Positions 21,113-30,348 of a stretch of 64,000 nt of DNA are shown here, piece by piece. Within the stretch, counting starts at the first letter, position 1; every line of letters begins with the position of its first letter. The position numbers and the translations under genes are program-made. The notes under the pieces were generated by a model. The model was not told the origin of the DNA, did not search any database, and was given only the letters and a program-made list of their open reading frames with translations. Origin of the DNA: Leptospira gomenensis (GTDB taxonomy: Bacteria > Spirochaetota > Leptospiria > Leptospirales > Leptospiraceae); contig NZ_RQFA01000048.1 in the NCBI RefSeq assembly GCF_004770155.1, positions 120,110-184,109 on the forward strand, given 5' to 3'.

Positions 21113-22210
21113 TTAATTTAAATTGGGATAATCCGAATATCCTTTTTCACCCGGAGTGTAAAAAGTCGTCGGATCGGCGGGCGACAACTCGGCGTCGTAT
21201 TTCAAACGATCGACGAAATCGGGATTCGCGATAAAAGGTCTTCCGAAGGCTATCAATTCGCATTTTCTATCGTCCAAAACCGACTGCGCTTTAGCCTTAT
21301 CGTATCCGCCGCTGAGTATTAGAGTATTCTTAAATTGTTTCCTGATTTTTAAGACCACGGACTCCGGAACCTCGGGCGCGCCCTGCGAACTATGGTCCAC
21401 CATATGTACGTAAACCAGACCGATTTCGTTCAAGCTCGCGGCGAGAGATTCGTATTGTTCTTCGACTCCGTCGAATGCACCCATTTCGTTAAACGCTCCG
21501 TAAGGAGAAATACGGATCCCCGTTTTCTCGCTTCCGATGGCCGCCGCGACCGCTTTTGCGATTTCGATCACAAAACGGTTTCGGTTATCGGCCGATCCTC
21601 CGTAAGAATCATTTCTACGATTCGAATTCGGATTCAAAAACTGCTCCAACAGATAACCGTTTGCGGCATGAAGTTCTACGCCGTCGAATCCGGCCGCGAT
21701 CGCGTTTTTGGAAGCACGGACGTATTCGGAAATGGCCGTTTGAATTTGTTCCGCACTCATTTCCTTCGGTTGTGTATAAGGCTGCATCCCTTCGGCGTCG
21801 GTCCAGATTTGACCGGAAAGTACAACCGGAGAAGGAGCCAAAACCTCTGCGCCGATCGGAAGATTAGAAACGTGACTCGCTCTTCCTGTGTGCATCAACT
21901 GAACGAAAATTTTTCCGCCTTTTTTATGAACTGCATTCGTAACCAACTTCCATCCTTCCACTTGTTCCTGGTTGAAAATCCCCGGAATACGGGAGTAACC
22001 GAGTCCGTTGGGAGAAGGAGAAGTTCCTTCCGTAACGATCAAACCCGCGCCGGCTCTTTGAGCGTAATAATCGGCCATCGTCGAATTGGGAACATTGCCG
22101 ATCGCTCTGGATCGGGTCATCGGGGCCATTACGATCCTATTTTGCAGGTTTAAATTACCGAGTCGGGCAGAACCGAAAAGGTCCGTGGAAACGTTCGTTT
22201 GAGTGCTCAT
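21113..22210 (-). CDS. Old yellow enzyme family alkene reductase (NemA-like)
   Basis: 365 residues, FMN-dependent TIM barrel of the OYE family. Motifs: NRIVMAPMTRSRA, then YYAQRAGAGLIVTEGTS (FMN-binding segment), HTGRASH, FDGVELHAANGYLLEQFLNP, and AFGRPFIANPDF near the C-terminus. Such enzymes reduce activated C=C bonds, nitro compounds and nitrate esters with NADPH. An inverted repeat lies ~32 bp upstream of the start, a likely operator. Best-match names in this family (N-ethylmaleimide reductase, xenobiotic reductase) cannot be separated by eye. Confidence 0.92.
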   Translation of the reverse strand: MSTQTNVSTDLFGSARLGNLNLQNRIVMAPMTRSRAIGNVPNSTMADYYAQRAGAGLIVTEGTSPSPNGLGYSRIPGIFNQEQVEGWKLVTNAVHKKGGKIFVQLMHTGRASHVSNLPIGAEVLAPSPVVLSGQIWTDAEGMQPYTQPKEMSAEQIQTAISEYVRASKNAIAAGFDGVELHAANGYLLEQFLNPNSNRRNDSYGGSADNRNRFVIEIAKAVAAAIGSEKTGIRISPYGAFNEMGAFDGVEEQYESLAASLNEIGLVYVHMVDHSSQGAPEVPESVVLKIRKQFKNTLILSGGYDKAKAQSVLDDRKCELIAFGRPFIANPDFVDRLKYDAELSPADPTTFYTPGEKGYSDYPNLN

Positions 22211-22241
22211 GGGGATTTACTCCGAAAGTAAAAAATTTAGA

Positions 22242-22280
22242 TTTGTAACTTAGACATCTTGTAATCTCGTTAGTTACAAA
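22242..22280 (-). promoter_or_regulatory. Inverted repeat upstream of the OYE reductase gene
   Basis: TTTGTAACT (22242-22250) and AGTTACAAA (22272-22280) form 9-bp perfect arms separated by 21 bp, upstream of the ATG at 22210. The arm sequence GTAAC-GTTAC recalls operators of redox or electrophile-sensing repressors such as the HxlR or TetR groups. No such regulator is adjacent. Confidence 0.5.
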
Positions 22281-22310
22281 ATAACAGGTTTTTTTTCGGA
22301 ATTTTGAAAC

Positions 22311-22338
22311 AAAAAAGGCCCTCTTTTTAGGGAGGGCC
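22311..22338 (-). terminator. Rho-independent terminator of the lipoprotein gene
   Basis: GGCCCTC (22317-22323) and GAGGGCC (22332-22338) form a GC-rich stem. On the minus strand it is followed by six U, directly downstream of the lipoprotein gene that ends at 22369 and ahead of the reductase promoter. Confidence 0.88.
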
Positions 22339-22368
22339 GGAACGGTTTTTTGCCGTTTAATTCTTAGA

Positions 22369-23451
22369 TTAGAAGTTAAACGAGAAAATTTGGTCGATTG
22401 CGACTCCGTTTACGGTTCCGGAGAAGCTGATGCTGAAACTTCCGCTGACAACCGGTGCGGAAGGATTACTTACCGCAACGGTAGACTCGTACTCGTACTT
22501 CACGTTTTGCAAAGTTACCGTCTTTGCGGTTCCTGCAACTGCGCCTTCATATTCGGTCATGTTCAGACCGGCGGGCGAGTTGATCGTAGCGTCAAACTTG
22601 GAATTCGAAAGAACACTCGAAGTCGAGGATTGTCCGGAATAGGTTCTGTTGTAAACTACGGAAGCATCTCCGGAGTTGATGATCGCATACTTGTTCATGA
22701 TGCTGTAAACCGAACCGAAAGCGGATTTGATTCCTTCACAAGTGGAAATATCCGGGGTGGAGGAAGGAGGATTTTTCGCAAGCTGAATGAAAGCAAGCCA
22801 ATCCGAATAAAAAACTCCGTAGTTATTGAAAGTTACATCCGCAGTCAACGCACTCGTTCCATTGAACGCACCTGCGTTTCCGCTACCGGTATACGCCAAA
22901 GTTCCGTTGGCGAACGTAGCCGTTCCTTGCGCTCCGGAAGCAGTGATGACATCGATGGAACAACCTGGCATTCCCAGAAAAGCGCCCACATCGGTGGAAG
23001 TTACGTTGATTCCGTTCCCGGGAACATCACCTGTGAACGTATAGGAAAGATTCGGGCTCGCTCCGGTAGGAGCACTAGGAGTAATCGCAGTTAGGTGAAC
23101 CGGATTTTCTTTTTTGCTCTTATGTAGCGCAATGATCTGATTGGAAGTTTCTTTCGCTACGATCGGATCCATTCCGTTTTCAAAAACGCGCGCAACGAGC
23201 ATCTGTTCGGTTTGAATATCATTGGAGGCGGTCATCGCTCCGTTATTCTGCGCTGCAGTCGCCGCATTGACGGCTCCGTTTGCCGTAGAACTTACGGATT
23301 TTTGTTCCGGGGTAAGCTGTCCGTTGTTTCCGTTATTCAAAAGGGCCAACAGCGTTAAATTTTGAGCGGTATCGTCTTTCTTATCCTTTTTACACGCGAT
23401 AAACGCAGTCAAAAGAATGAAAGCCAAAATCAGACTCTTGTTTGTCTTCAT
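22369..23451 (-). CDS. Secreted lipoprotein, Leptospira-type
   Basis: 360 residues. Signal peptide ILAFILLTAFIAC gives a lipidated Cys near residue 20, followed by the Lys/Asp-rich KKDKKDD linker. Next comes an Asn/Ala/Gln-rich stretch (GNNGQLTPEQK), then a Ser/Thr/Gly-rich region of beta character with only two cysteines (PGCSIDV and ISTCEG), probably a disulfide. The composition fits an exported or surface-exposed lipoprotein. No family recognised. Single gene with a strong terminator. Confidence 0.72.
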   Translation of the reverse strand: MKTNKSLILAFILLTAFIACKKDKKDDTAQNLTLLALLNNGNNGQLTPEQKSVSSTANGAVNAATAAQNNGAMTASNDIQTEQMLVARVFENGMDPIVAKETSNQIIALHKSKKENPVHLTAITPSAPTGASPNLSYTFTGDVPGNGINVTSTDVGAFLGMPGCSIDVITASGAQGTATFANGTLAYTGSGNAGAFNGTSALTADVTFNNYGVFYSDWLAFIQLAKNPPSSTPDISTCEGIKSAFGSVYSIMNKYAIINSGDASVVYNRTYSGQSSTSSVLSNSKFDATINSPAGLNMTEYEGAVAGTAKTVTLQNVKYEYESTVAVSNPSAPVVSGSFSISFSGTVNGVAIDQIFSFNF

Positions 23452-23615
23452 TTTTTTCTCCGAGAAAAATTGATTTAAGGGTTTATCCCTTGTTTATGGA
23501 AAGAAAGACATCAAGTCGATGTTTTTTTCTCAGGAAATATTAAATTTCCTATCCATAGGATAAAATGACCGAATTTGTTTTTTTATTCCTTCTAAAATGC
23601 CTTTCATTCCTTTTT

Positions 23616-24647
23616 TTATTGAGAAGGCAAAGCGCCTAAGTTTGCGTTCATTGGTTTGCCGTTTCTAAAAAATTCCAATGTAACCGCATTCGAATCGGAA
23701 GCGATCTCTCGATAAAACTCCGAAGACGTATTAATTTTTTTCCCACTAACGTGCGTTATAAAATCATATCGTTGGATTCCTGCTTTTTCCGCGATCGAAT
23801 CCTTTTGCACATAACTTACGATCATTCCGAGTGGATGAGGAAGTTTTAATTTTTCGATCAGGTAGGGAGTTACGAAGGGAATTTCAACGATTCCTCTTTG
23901 TACTTTGATTTTATTCTCGCGCAGCTGAACGGAAGATTCCAAAAAATTGGAAACGTGGCCTGCGGGAATCGCAAAGCCCGGTCCGATCGGAAAATTCGCT
24001 CCGGAATTATAAGTAAATCGTTGAACACCGATTAAATTACCTTGCAAGTCCACGACGGCACCTCCGGACATGCCCGGATAAATCGGAAGACTCAACTGTA
24101 CGAATCCCTTTTCCGGACGAGCTGGATCCACTTTCGAACGTTGTGGAAAGGAAACGATTCCGCTGGAAAGCGAGTCGGGAAGACCGTAGGCCGCTCCGAA
24201 CGAAAGATAAACGGTTCCTTCCCGAGGCACGTTCATCTTAGGAACCGGTATAAACGGGGTTTGCCCTTCTTCGTTTACGGATTCCAACAACGCAAGATCG
24301 AACTCCGGATCCTCTTTGATCAACTTAGCACGAATCAGTTTTCCGGATCTTGCGGGTTGAATCAGAAATTCGGAGCCGCCTCGAATCACGTGATGACAGG
24401 TCAATACGTGTCCTTCCGCATCGATGTAAAACCCGGATCCGATCGCGGTCGAGCCCGCCGTACTTCCTTTGGGAAAAACGCTTACGGTCGCGGGAGAGAT
24501 TTTAGAGATCAAAACGTTCAATCTGTTTTGAAGATGTAGGGAAACATTCAGGCTTGCCTCGTTGATGTCTTCGACTTCTTGCGAATTCTTAGAACAAGAA
24601 GAAAAAATCGTAAACAGAAGAACAAGAATCGAAATAGTTCGTTTCAT
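23616..24647 (-). CDS. HtrA/Deg-like trypsin-fold serine protease, lipoprotein, with PDZ domain
   Basis: 343 residues. Signal peptide with lipobox FSSC (Cys 18). Protease domain: VLTCHHVIRGG with His86, EFDLALLE with Asp117, and YPGMSGGAVVD with Ser194 form a complete catalytic triad. A single PDZ domain follows (GMIVSYVQKDSIAEKAGI). HtrA-type proteases handle misfolded envelope proteins. Lipid anchoring is unusual but known; it would tether the protease to a membrane on the periplasmic side. It is divergent from the LuxR-type regulator gene. Confidence 0.88.
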   Translation of the reverse strand: MKRTISILVLLFTIFSSCSKNSQEVEDINEASLNVSLHLQNRLNVLISKISPATVSVFPKGSTAGSTAIGSGFYIDAEGHVLTCHHVIRGGSEFLIQPARSGKLIRAKLIKEDPEFDLALLESVNEEGQTPFIPVPKMNVPREGTVYLSFGAAYGLPDSLSSGIVSFPQRSKVDPARPEKGFVQLSLPIYPGMSGGAVVDLQGNLIGVQRFTYNSGANFPIGPGFAIPAGHVSNFLESSVQLRENKIKVQRGIVEIPFVTPYLIEKLKLPHPLGMIVSYVQKDSIAEKAGIQRYDFITHVSGKKINTSSEFYREIASDSNAVTLEFFRNGKPMNANLGALPSQ

Positions 24648-24802
24648 ATTTGGTTTAAAACTCCGAAGGTTCGATCGTTTGTGCGGATCGTTTTTTTTAT
24701 CGTTTCAAAATCAAAACTCGGACAAAGGAAAGATCTTTACAGCAAAAAAACTTTTTCAAGAATACGATCATTCACAAATCGTTCGAATGAAAGATCGGTC
24801 GT

Positions 24803-25882
24803 ATGGAAATCGTTCAACTATTCCCTCTTACGGCGATGTTCGCCAATTTCGCCGCGTTCTTTGCGTTGTGGAAGGACAAAGATTCGTTCGGAAATTATTT
24901 TCGAACTCTTCTCATCGTTTTGGCGGGCGGCAATCTTTCCCTTTTTTTTCTGCTCCATTCTTCCTCGTCCGAACAAGCGTATTTGTTCTTTCACGTCTTT
25001 CGACATTTTATTTTTTTCGTTCCTCCTCTTCTACTTTGTCTGAGTAGAATTCTTTCCGGAAGAAAAGCGGAATCGGCGACGACCGTCGGATTGATCGCGA
25101 TCTCGATCGGATTGATTTTTATGATCGAGTGGGATTACTTCGTTCCCGAAAAGTCAGTATTGATTCGGGAATGGAAATCCTATTCTTGGGGCCTATTTCC
25201 CGTTTTGGAAATTCAAACTCGGATTTTAGTGGGAGGTTTTTTCGGAATCGGTTTTATTCTTTCTTTGTTCGTTCTTGTAAAACCGGACAAAGCTCCCGTA
25301 CAAGGTTGGATTCCGTTTTTGGTCGTATGTTGGTGGCTCGGATTGGGTACGAACTTTCTTCCTCTTTTCGGATGGAACGTTTTCCCGCTCGGAATGGGCG
25401 CGGACACGATCGTTAGCGTTTTCATTTCCGTTTATCTTTCGAGGGAACGAGCCGAATCGTTCTTCCACAAAGTCGCCGAATTATTGGCGAGCGCGAGCGT
25501 CGCTCTGGGTTGCGGATCTCTTTCCGTTCTTTTTTTCGGCGGAGAATCCGCGCGATTCCAAACGATATTTCTTTCTGCGGTCGGAGTCGCGGCTTCTTGG
25601 ATCGTTCTACGTTTGTTCCGCAAAAAGGAAAAGGCCGAACTTCTGAATCTGACTTCTTTGGCGCAAAAAGGATTAACCAAACAGGAACTCCGAATCTGCG
25701 AACTCATAGCGGAAGGTTATACTAGAAAACAGATCGGATTCTTTTTAGGAATCGCCAACGGAACGTTGAGAAATCATTTAGTGAATCTTTACGATAAGAC
25801 GATCGATCTCGAAAGGAATGCCGAAGGGAAAGAAAAATTCCAAAGGTTGACCGTATTTCTGCATTCTTATAAGAAACCGTGA
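24803..25882 (+). CDS. Membrane-embedded LuxR-type transcriptional regulator
   Basis: 359 residues. Residues 1-275 contain about eight to nine hydrophobic segments with short loops; residues ~288-350 form a LuxR/GerE helix-turn-helix (LTKQELRICELIAEGYTRKQI, then GIANGTLRNHLVNLYDK). So a multi-TM sensor is fused directly to a DNA-binding domain, with no kinase or receiver. It would have to bind DNA while in the membrane, like CadC/ToxR one-component systems but with a polytopic sensor. Its stop codon lies inside a perfect 14-bp palindrome, and the next gene is also a multi-TM protein, likely its target. The ribosome site is weak. Confidence 0.8.
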   Translation: MEIVQLFPLTAMFANFAAFFALWKDKDSFGNYFRTLLIVLAGGNLSLFFLLHSSSSEQAYLFFHVFRHFIFFVPPLLLCLSRILSGRKAESATTVGLIAISIGLIFMIEWDYFVPEKSVLIREWKSYSWGLFPVLEIQTRILVGGFFGIGFILSLFVLVKPDKAPVQGWIPFLVVCWWLGLGTNFLPLFGWNVFPLGMGADTIVSVFISVYLSRERAESFFHKVAELLASASVALGCGSLSVLFFGGESARFQTIFLSAVGVAASWIVLRLFRKKEKAELLNLTSLAQKGLTKQELRICELIAEGYTRKQIGFFLGIANGTLRNHLVNLYDKTIDLERNAEGKEKFQRLTVFLHSYKKP

Positions 25883-25892
25883 CGATCGTCAC
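25879..25892. promoter_or_regulatory. Perfect palindrome upstream of the seven-TM protein gene
   Basis: GTGACGATCGTCAC, a 14-bp perfect palindrome overlapping the stop codon of the LuxR-type regulator and about 80 bp upstream of the next ATG. A partial second copy, GTGACGA, starts at 25910. Length and position fit a LuxR-family operator. Confidence 0.55.
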
Positions 25893-25971
25893 GACCGAAA
25901 ATCCGATTCGTGACGACGGAACCATGGCCTTTTCGCATCAAATCCGATAACGTCCTATACGGAGGTTTTCC

Positions 25972-26724
25972 ATGGAAACAAATTCAATCCCCGTTTATAT
26001 TTCTGCGTTCGTACTCGCATCCTACGGAACGTTAGTCGCGATCTTAGCGATCTTTTTTTTACGAAAGGAGGTTTCAAAACCGTACAACGGACCTGCTTAC
26101 GGATTCCTTGTCGTTTTAGCTTTTTTAATCGGACAATGGTTTTTGGGATTTCGGGACTTTTTCTTTCGATTCGATCTTCCGCCGAGACTTTTAATCGGAG
26201 TCCTATCCACTCTGATCCTATTCGTAGGTTTCGGTTTTACCGATCGGGCTCATCGGAAATTGACGCGGCTGGGATCGGTCGATCTTTGTCTGTTTCAGAT
26301 CTGGAGATTTCTTCCCGAAATATTGATCGTTCTATTGGTCCGCGAAGGATTGATCTCCGACATCATGACGATTAAAGGCAGAAACTTCGACCTCTGGGTT
26401 CCGGTAACCGCACCGATCCTATACTTTCTCGTATCCAGAGGAATTCTTTCGAAAAAATGGATTCTGGCATGGAACGGTATGGCCGTTTTGGTTCTCGGAC
26501 TGACGGTCTTTACCGGAATCACTTCGGCTCCGTTTCCGTTCCGAATCCTATTTACCAATCCGCCTAACATCGTAGTTACGCTATTCCCCGTCTGTTTTCT
26601 GCCTTTGTTTATGGTTCCCCTCGCTTTTACGGGTCATATTCTCGGAATCTCTATCGGCTGGAGGGAATGGAAAAACGAAGAAAAAGCGGAATCTTCGAAT
26701 TTAAAGCATTCGAAATCGATTTAA
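25972..26724 (+). CDS. Seven-TM membrane protein, unknown family
   Basis: 250 residues, about seven hydrophobic segments (near 10-30, 43-62, 74-92, 105-125, 140-158, 165-185, 205-228) and a polar C-terminal tail rich in Glu/Lys. GGAGG lies 9 nt before the ATG, a strong ribosome site. No motif I recognise. It follows the membrane LuxR-type regulator by 89 bp with a palindrome between, so it is probably controlled by or works with it. Confidence 0.65.
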   Translation: METNSIPVYISAFVLASYGTLVAILAIFFLRKEVSKPYNGPAYGFLVVLAFLIGQWFLGFRDFFFRFDLPPRLLIGVLSTLILFVGFGFTDRAHRKLTRLGSVDLCLFQIWRFLPEILIVLLVREGLISDIMTIKGRNFDLWVPVTAPILYFLVSRGILSKKWILAWNGMAVLVLGLTVFTGITSAPFPFRILFTNPPNIVVTLFPVCFLPLFMVPLAFTGHILGISIGWREWKNEEKAESSNLKHSKSI

Positions 26725-26800
26725 AAAATTAAAATATTCAAAAATTATAAAATTTTAAATCGTAACAAAAGGCTCGAAATCCATCTTCGCCTATCAACGT

Positions 26801-27562
26801 TCAAGATTCCGGAAAACGGCGTAACACCGGAGTTCCATAGGGGTACGATTCCTTAAGATGATTTACGAAACCTTCGTACGTAAACCAACCGGAGGAACCG
26901 AATCCCCTCGGAGCGCGTTCGATATGCATTTCCTGAGCCGGCATAAAGCTGAACCCTATCAAAAACATTTTTTTCCCGTTCGGATGTTTGACGGAATCCA
27001 AAATCATCGAGACGTGCCCGATACCGCCGTCTTCGTTCTGGACGAAAAGATCGCCGGGACGCAAGTCCGATTCCGAAATTTGGGCGGCTCCTCGTTTTAG
27101 CGAAAACGAATTTGAGGAAGCGAACGCCTTTCTCAAAAAGGAAGTGTAGGAAAGTCCGCTTTGTCGAAATCGTTTTTTATTTCCGTTATAGTCGAATAAA
27201 TACAATCGATCCAGATTTCCGGTTTGTTTGTGATATTCCGCCCACACGCGCATCGAATAATCGGCGCATTGTTCCAAATCGTCCCGAAACAGAAGCGGCA
27301 AATCCAAAACTCCGATCGTATCGTAACGTCCTAGGATGTTCTTTTTTTGAAACGTCAAAAGCGTCTTTTCTGATTTGAGAGGAAGATGTCGTACGAATTC
27401 CGAAAACGAATCCTTGGGAAACGGAATCCGTTCGCTTCCTTTAGGAACGGGAATTTCGGAGATTTTTTTCGCTCCGATTTCATTTTGAGCGCCGGGGCAT
27501 CCGGGTAAAAGTAGCATGGAAAATAAAACCCACACGGACAAAAAACGAGATTTCAAAAACAT
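26801..27562 (-). CDS. DUF4846 lipoprotein
   Basis: 253 residues with signal peptide and lipobox LLPGC (Cys 22). The body has the DUF4846 pattern: a PVPKGSERIPFPKDSFSEF start with LRHLPLK-like segment, then DLEQCADYSMRVWAEYH, and later RPGDLFVQNEDGGIGHVSMI, a Gly-His stretch that recalls an NlpC/P60-like fold (CADYSMR Cys and GHVSMI His). The function of DUF4846 is unknown; a hydrolase of cell-wall peptides is possible but not shown. It converges with the seven-TM gene. Confidence 0.78.
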   Translation of the reverse strand: MFLKSRFLSVWVLFSMLLLPGCPGAQNEIGAKKISEIPVPKGSERIPFPKDSFSEFVRHLPLKSEKTLLTFQKKNILGRYDTIGVLDLPLLFRDDLEQCADYSMRVWAEYHKQTGNLDRLYLFDYNGNKKRFRQSGLSYTSFLRKAFASSNSFSLKRGAAQISESDLRPGDLFVQNEDGGIGHVSMILDSVKHPNGKKMFLIGFSFMPAQEMHIERAPRGFGSSGWFTYEGFVNHLKESYPYGTPVLRRFPES

Positions 27563-27932
27563 TTCGTAGTAGGACCAACCGAAGTCTTCGAATCGGTTCC
27601 TGATTTTTAAAAAAGCGTTGGCCTAAAAAATAAACGGTTCCGCTAAAATTTTAGAATTTCGTACAATAAGAAAAACATGAATCCAAACATAAGATCCTTT
27701 TCTGCTTGAATTTTAAAAATCGACTCTCGATACTTTTCCCAAAAGAAAGAGTTAAGAGTTAGTTCCGGTTTCACAAAATAAAAAACCCCGGAAACTCGGA
27801 CGATTCCTCGTCCGACCTGTCCCTTAAAGGTTCCGATCACAAGACGCGGAAACTTTCGGGTTCGTTCTCGAAATCCGAAACGGTTTCGAGGAAGGATCCG
27901 CGGAAATTTAGATTTTATATTCAGGAACTCTA
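27563..27932. other. Divergent intergenic region, no supported gene
   Basis: 370 bp between the DUF4846 and DUF819 genes. A minus-strand frame here would overlap the DUF819 start and has Arg/Phe-rich composition typical of non-coding antisense, so it is not called. A small imperfect CGAAAC/GGTTTCG hairpin lies near 27866. Nothing else recognised. Confidence 0.4.
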
Positions 27933-29108
27933 ATGGAATCGATCGTTTCAATTTTTTGCGCGCTTTTTCTCTCCCTATTTTTGCTTCTGTTTCCGTGGGT
28001 CGCCGTTCGTTTGACCAAAACGGTAAAATGGATCGGCGTTTTAGGACCGGTTTCCGTATGTTACATAGCGGGTATCATACTCGGAAATTTCTTTCCCAAG
28101 GGATGGTTTCCCAAAGAAATCCCCCTGACCTTTGCCGACGCCACGATTCCTTTGGCGATTCCCTTACTTTTAAGTTCCACCGATTTTCGAAAATGTCTTG
28201 GAGAAGCTCGTGTAGCCCTGTTTTCCTTTTTTCTTTCCGCCGTTTCCGTCGCGATCGTCTCCGGTATCGCGGGTTATTTCTATGCTTCCCTACACCCGGA
28301 AACGAAGAAAATCGCCGGTATGCTTTCCGGAATGTACACGGGTGGAACCCCGAATCTGAACGCGATAGGAATGGCCCTCGGTTCCGCCAAGGACACGATC
28401 GCTTTGGTCAACACCGTGGACATCGTGATCGGAGGATTGTATCTTTTATTCCTGCTTACTTTTGGAAAAAAAGTTTTTTCCTTATTTCTCGCGTCGGAAG
28501 AGGATAAAACGAAACAAAACTCGGAAGTTCCGGAAGAACAAATCACATTCGAAAAACATAATACTTTTTTGTTTTGGAAAAACCTAATCCTCTCAAACGG
28601 AATCGGACTTTTACTCGCGATCCTGGGTTTCGGAGTTTCGATCGCATTTACATTTTTGATTTTTTCCTCGTTATACGCGCCTTCGATTCTTCTCGGGATA
28701 ACGACCTGGGGAATCGGAATCTCGTTTTATTCCAAGGTTCGCGAGTTAAAGACGTACGAGTTCGGAAGGTATCTGATATTAGTGTTTTCCGTTGCGATCG
28801 GATTTCTGGCGAATTTGGAGGAACTAAAACGGGATTTCGGTGCAGTGCTGATCATTGTGGTTTCGATTTTAACCGGATCGGTTTTATTACATTTGCTTCT
28901 GGGGATCTTATTCAGAATTCCTATCGATACTTGGATCATCACTTCCGTGTCGAGTATTTACGGTCCGGCTTTCGTACCTACCGTAGCGCAGGCGATCGGT
29001 AACAGGGGAATTTTAGTGGTCGGAATTCTGACCGGTTTGATCGGATATGCGATCGGAAATTACCTCGGAATCGGAATATATACCCTCTTGCAAACGATCG
29101 ACGTCTGA
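27933..29108 (+). CDS. DUF819 family membrane protein
   Basis: 391 residues with about eleven hydrophobic segments. The signature GMLSGMYTGGTPNLNAIGMAL, shortened here to GGTPNLNAIGMAL, is diagnostic of DUF819 proteins. A cytoplasmic charged loop (EEDKTKQNSEVPEEQ) splits the protein in two halves that each carry a similar fold, as in transporter families with inverted repeats. The substrate is unknown. Monocistronic. Confidence 0.87.
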   Translation: MESIVSIFCALFLSLFLLLFPWVAVRLTKTVKWIGVLGPVSVCYIAGIILGNFFPKGWFPKEIPLTFADATIPLAIPLLLSSTDFRKCLGEARVALFSFFLSAVSVAIVSGIAGYFYASLHPETKKIAGMLSGMYTGGTPNLNAIGMALGSAKDTIALVNTVDIVIGGLYLLFLLTFGKKVFSLFLASEEDKTKQNSEVPEEQITFEKHNTFLFWKNLILSNGIGLLLAILGFGVSIAFTFLIFSSLYAPSILLGITTWGIGISFYSKVRELKTYEFGRYLILVFSVAIGFLANLEELKRDFGAVLIIVVSILTGSVLLHLLLGILFRIPIDTWIITSVSSIYGPAFVPTVAQAIGNRGILVVGILTGLIGYAIGNYLGIGIYTLLQTIDV

Positions 29109-29259
29109 GTTGGACGCGCCTACCGCACTTCAAAAGACCGGATTCCTTCTTCGAAATTCCTATCCAATGGAAACGGAGAAATTCGTCAAACACGCATTTG
29201 GTGGAAAAAGGAAAACGTGTCGAAAAGGAACTCCGCCGTTTCGTAAACCGGAGAAACGA

Positions 29260-30231
29260 TCAGGGGGAAACCGCTCGTTTCAATCGATCCGGATAATCGC
29301 TGATGATTCCGTCCACTCCGGCTTCAGTCAGACGTTTCATTTCTTCGATATCGTTTACGGTCCAGGGAACTACGGAAACGTTTTTGGAGTGCGCGTCCCG
29401 TACGAATTCCTTGGTCACGTATAAAAAATAAGGGGAAATGATATCCGCCTTGGCATCGATCGTTTTAAGCAACGCCGTTTCTCTGGTTCCGTTTCCGAAA
29501 CCCAATTTCATCATCGCTCCTTGAAAGTATGTAAGCGAAAAAAGGGCGCTCGTTTTGAGTCCGGGATTTTTCTCCTTAACGAACGGCAACACCTTGAGAT
29601 AAAAGGATTGGATCGTAGTACGTTCCACCGCTTTGGCTTTTTCAACGGCTTGCACGAGAAGGGTAACGTGCTCCTTCATGATTTCGTCGGAAACCGGAGA
29701 ACGATCGTCTTTGGGAAACTTCGTTTCTATGTTGAATTTCAATTTCGGTTTACCGGAATTTTTCTTTTCCTCTTCCGCGACGAGTTTAAAGAATTCCTCG
29801 ATCGTGATCAGTTCGGTGCCCGGAACCGGTTGTTGTTCCGGATATTTGGGATTTTTTTTTGAACCGCAGTCCAGTTGTTTCAGCTCAGCCAAAGTGAGTT
29901 CGTACAGGGAAACGGAAACGATTTCGCCTCCGTCCTTCTTTTTACAAATCAAAGGATTGGTTTCGGAATCGTGATGTATTACGATTTTCTTATCTTTGGT
30001 CAACACCGTATCCAATTCCAAAGTTGTCATTCCGTGACGGATCGCTTCCGCGAAAGCCGGCCAGGTGTTTTCGGGCTTCAAACCTCTTGCTCCCCTATGT
30101 CCTTGCAAATCGACGTATCCGTATAACGGTTTATTTACCAAGGGAACGCTCGCGCAAGAATTTACGACGGAACAAAAAAATAACAGAGAAAACGTCTCGA
30201 GAAGGAATCTAACTTTGATTTTGGAATTCAT
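29260..30231 (-). CDS. Glycerophosphodiester phosphodiesterase, lipoprotein
   Basis: 323 residues. Signal peptide with lipobox VVNSC (Cys 26). GDPD core: [19 protein letters not shown] (catalytic His and Glu), [10 protein letters not shown] (metal-binding Glu/Asp), VIHHDSE (second catalytic His), then FNIETKFP and the C-terminal VVPWTVND and [11 protein letters not shown]. It hydrolyses glycerophosphodiesters to glycerol-3-phosphate and alcohols outside the cytoplasm. A GlpT-like antiporter at 58-59.5 kb could import the product, though the two are not linked. Closest to periplasmic GlpQ. Confidence 0.92.
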   Translation of the reverse strand: MNSKIKVRFLLETFSLLFFCSVVNSCASVPLVNKPLYGYVDLQGHRGARGLKPENTWPAFAEAIRHGMTTLELDTVLTKDKKIVIHHDSETNPLICKKKDGGEIVSVSLYELTLAELKQLDCGSKKNPKYPEQQPVPGTELITIEEFFKLVAEEEKKNSGKPKLKFNIETKFPKDDRSPVSDEIMKEHVTLLVQAVEKAKAVERTTIQSFYLKVLPFVKEKNPGLKTSALFSLTYFQGAMMKLGFGNGTRETALLKTIDAKADIISPYFLYVTKEFVRDAHSKNVSVVPWTVNDIEEMKRLTEAGVDGIISDYPDRLKRAVSP

Positions 30232-30348
30232 CGTAACGCAGGATTCTTTTTGTTTTCGAAATCCGGGAAAGTCTTTTTTGTAAAAAACTGGACCGAAAAG
30301 TACGGTATCCGGATATGATATCCGGATTTTTTCCTCGGGCCGAGAAGA

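Noticed and set aside
27643..27951. 102-codon minus-strand frame
   Set aside because: It overlaps the start of the DUF819 gene, is rich in Arg and Phe as antisense frames here are, and has no signal or domain.
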